Assembly (NCBI GenBank): GCA_020072585.1
Contig: JAIQGL010000022.1
Span: 44,291 to 108,290 of the forward strand
DNA length: 64,000 nucleotides
Source: Terriglobia bacterium
Lineage (GTDB): Bacteria; Acidobacteriota; Terriglobia; Terriglobales; Acidobacteriaceae
Reading direction: 5' to 3'
Shown here piece after piece: positions 62,367 to 64,000 of this stretch (positions within the stretch are counted from its first letter, which is position 1; every line of letters starts with the position of its first letter). Position numbers and translations under genes: made by a program. The notes under the pieces are model-generated. The model was not told the DNA's origin and did not search any database. It worked only from the letters and a program-made list of their open reading frames with translations.

Positions 62367-63353
62367 ATGAGATATTTTCGCCAATTTCTGCGTTTTCTTG
62401 CTGCCCTGCAGTTGCTTCCCGCCCTTGAGAGCGGAGAGGAAACCCTGGTCGGCGGTCAAGCCGTGATGGAAGGCGTAATGATGCGCTCCCCTCATGCATG
62501 GGGCATTGCCATCCGCAAGCCTACCGGCGAGATCACCACCCACAGCGAGACACTGCATCGGCCATCAGAAAAGCACAAATGGCTGGGATGGCCCTTCATC
62601 CGCGGATTGGCCACATTAGGTCAGGCCATGCGCCTGGGTTTTGTTGCCTCAAAGTTCTCTCTCAACGTGGGCCTGGAAGAGATTGCCAAAGAAGAAGGCG
62701 AGAAAAAGCCCGAGATCGGCAGCTGGGCCATGATCGGCAGCATGGTCGTCTCTGTTGGCTTTTTTATCTTCATGTACAAGTTTGTTCCTCTGGCCGCTGC
62801 TACCGGTTTGAAGACGCGCTGGCATGCGCTGAACAACAACTTTGCATTCACGCTCGTCGATGGCCTGATTCGCATCGCGCTGTTCCTGCTCTTCATTTGG
62901 GGAATTTCTCTGTGGGACGACATTAAACGCGTCTATCGCTATCACGGCGCAGAGCACAAGACGGTCTTCGCGTTTGAAGACCACGGTATGCCGTCCATTG
63001 CCGCCGCACAGAAATATTCCACCTACCATCCGCGCTGTGGCACCAGCTTCCTGATGACCATCATGCTGATCTCGATCTTCGTCTACGCCCCGTTTCCAGT
63101 CCAGGGATTCTGGGCCAAGTTTGCCTTGCGAATGGCGTTCCTGCTGCCCATCGCTTCAGTCTCATATGAAATGATCCGTTTTTCTGCCAAGCACGGGAAA
63201 TCGTTCTTCGCTCTGCTCACCAAGCCTGGCTTGTGGCTCCAGCGCATTACCACCCAACCCCCCACGGACGAGCAGGTGGAATGTGCCATCAAAGCGCTCG
63301 ACCTTGCCATGGAGCTCGAGAAAAAAAATGGTGGCGAGCTGGTCATTGCCTAG
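62367..63353 (+). CDS. DUF1385-domain membrane protein
   Basis: 328 aa. Family opening VGGQAVMEGVMMRSP and the His/Glu-rich core YRYHGAEHKTVFAFE. About five transmembrane helices. Similar to YqhQ, whose role is not well defined (linked to translation or membrane processes in Firmicutes). No neighbour explains it. Confidence 0.9.
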   Translation: MRYFRQFLRFLAALQLLPALESGEETLVGGQAVMEGVMMRSPHAWGIAIRKPTGEITTHSETLHRPSEKHKWLGWPFIRGLATLGQAMRLGFVASKFSLNVGLEEIAKEEGEKKPEIGSWAMIGSMVVSVGFFIFMYKFVPLAAATGLKTRWHALNNNFAFTLVDGLIRIALFLLFIWGISLWDDIKRVYRYHGAEHKTVFAFEDHGMPSIAAAQKYSTYHPRCGTSFLMTIMLISIFVYAPFPVQGFWAKFALRMAFLLPIASVSYEMIRFSAKHGKSFFALLTKPGLWLQRITTQPPTDEQVECAIKALDLAMELEKKNGGELVIA

Positions 63354-63361
63354 TCGAGGAT

Positions 63362-63402
63362 TGTCATGTTGAGCGAGCGCCCAACGCGAGTCGAAACATC
63401 CC
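63362..63402. repeat. Dispersed repeat, copy 3 (inverted)
   Basis: TGTCATGTTGAGCGAGCGC ... CGAGTCGAAACATCC is the reverse orientation of 16743-16785 and 18617-18673, with the GAGTCGAA / ATGTTGAGC ends conserved. Confidence 0.65.
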
Positions 63403-63494
63403 GAGAGTCCATCCCTCATCGGCGTGAACCCCTAAAATGAGCCAGAAGGCGGCCAGTTCCTGAGCAAAAATCGACCTTGACGACGAGGTGCAAT

Positions 63495-63818
63495 ATGAAG
63501 GCTTGGCAATGCGACGATTCCCGGCCCTTGCCCAGCTTGGTGCCAGCAGAGGTCGAGGCGATTACATTCGAACAATCAGCCCAAATACTTGCTGAAGTGG
63601 GCAAATCACTGATCAAGTCCGGTCTGATCGATAACAATAAGCTTGAGGAAATAGTTTGGGCGATCCAAACAAAATACGCTCGTGACATTTGGGATAGTCC
63701 TCCCGCTGGCGATGATTGCGCTCACCCACCTGCAATTAGTGGAAAAGCGCTCGCGGCCCAAGGAAAGAAGGTCGTGGATTTTGTTATTCCGCGACCACAG
63801 AGACCATTCGTCCAGTGA
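63495..63818 (+). CDS. Hypothetical 107-aa protein
   Basis: Not recognised. GACGAGGTG lies 4-12 bases before the ATG at 63495. The product is hydrophilic with a helical stretch (ITFEQSAQILAEVGKSLIKSGLI) and no signal peptide. A strong terminator lies 30 bp after its stop, which supports transcription. Confidence 0.6.
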   Translation: MKAWQCDDSRPLPSLVPAEVEAITFEQSAQILAEVGKSLIKSGLIDNNKLEEIVWAIQTKYARDIWDSPPAGDDCAHPPAISGKALAAQGKKVVDFVIPRPQRPFVQ

Positions 63819-63850
63819 GGCCGGATTGGGCACGAGTTGCCACAACGCAC

Positions 63851-63893
63851 ACGAAGAGCCCGCTGTTGCCGACAGGTGCCACGGGCTTTTCGT
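63851..63893 (+). terminator. Strong hairpin terminator at the window end
   Basis: ACGAAGAGCCCG (63851-63862) pairs with CGGGCTTTTCGT (63882-63893) over 12 bp with one G-U wobble, around a 19-nt loop. Located after the 107-aa gene. The T-rich 3' arm (CTTTTCG) fits a Rho-independent terminator for the plus strand; a mirror-like A/T arm makes it possibly bidirectional. Confidence 0.65.
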
Positions 63894-64000
63894 GTCTCCA
63901 GTCGCAAAACTTCACGGCTACCTGCCGCATCACGCCTGTTCGATTGTCGCTTACGCTGCATTTGACGATACCCCGCAATGAAAGGGATCGCCAACCGGTG

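Noticed and set aside
63682..63994. Overlapping frames of about 90-99 aa on both strands at the window end
   Set aside because: They overlap the called 107-aa gene and a terminator hairpin, lack a ribosome-binding site and resemble no family.
1..64000. CRISPR array, insertion sequence, prophage or integron
   Set aside because: No evenly spaced identical repeats with unique spacers and no transposase, integrase or phage structural genes were seen.

Overview
This is a chromosomal window of moderately high GC from a free-living, probably soil-dwelling Gram-negative bacterium. The closest match I can suggest is Acidobacteriota (Terriglobia-like). The assignment is inferred from gene content: secreted proteins with carboxypeptidase-regulatory-like domains, TPR/carboxypeptidase-like fusions, a response regulator fused to a DUF4388/PATAN-like domain, CarD beside GreA, an S8 protease with an IVWG-repeat tail, and many dispersed non-coding repeats. 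No rRNA is present and I recognised no tRNA, CRISPR array, insertion sequence or prophage. Most of the window is core chromosome with small accessory pieces.

Layout. 1-5.9 kb: 5'-truncated asnS, arginase, a secreted protein, two tandem zinc-ribbon/DUF2569 genes (the second frameshifted) and ddl. 5.9-11.4 kb: a membrane protein, the subtilase, a decayed second copy of the ddl 3' end, a secreted repeat-domain protein, a 48-residue membrane protein and a YtxH-like protein. 11.7-16.4 kb: efp, acyP and apt in close succession, then a TonB-C protein, isoaspartyl peptidase and an aldo/keto reductase. 17.1-20.6 kb: molybdenum cofactor genes (moeA, moaC, moaB/mog) enclosing a response regulator. 20.8-24.4 kb: carD, greA, a CDP-alcohol phosphatidyltransferase and a type B carboxylesterase. 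24.5-32.3 kb (minus strand): O-methyltransferase, two acyl-CoA dehydrogenases, GNAT, two paralogous TPR proteins, queC and queD. 32.6-45 kb: small unknown proteins, a DinG-type helicase, der, then minus-strand membrane protein/trmFO/GNAT, an epimerase, a double-HTH regulator and selB. 45.7-48.1 kb: a cupredoxin, di-heme peroxidase and c'-like cytochrome operon. 48.3-52.4 kb: purL and purF. 52.7-57.8 kb (minus strand): a surface-polysaccharide-like cluster (flippase, ParB-like protein, STAS protein, sugar-nucleotidyltransferase-like protein, dTMP-kinase-like protein). 58.1-64 kb: ogt, a BON protein, a CDF transporter, an ATP-dependent DNA ligase, a DUF1385 protein and a small unknown protein.

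Functional links. asnS/arginase and the purine genes are metabolic housekeeping. moeA, moaC and moaB/mog act in one pathway, and queC/queD in another. TrmFO and Der serve tRNA modification and ribosome assembly. The cupredoxin/peroxidase/c'-cytochrome trio is probably a periplasmic redox module. The 52.7-57.8 kb cluster probably exports a surface glycan.

The least explained content is non-coding. At least four families of dispersed repeats lie in the intergenic regions. One is a hairpin element of about 70 bp whose stem is preserved by compensatory change between two copies 36 kb apart. Another repeat type appears to have inserted in frame inside moeA. The other notable points are an EF-P with Asn at the position of the modified lysine, the IVWG-repeat tail of the subtilase, and nested inverted repeats over the putative promoter of the double-HTH regulator.
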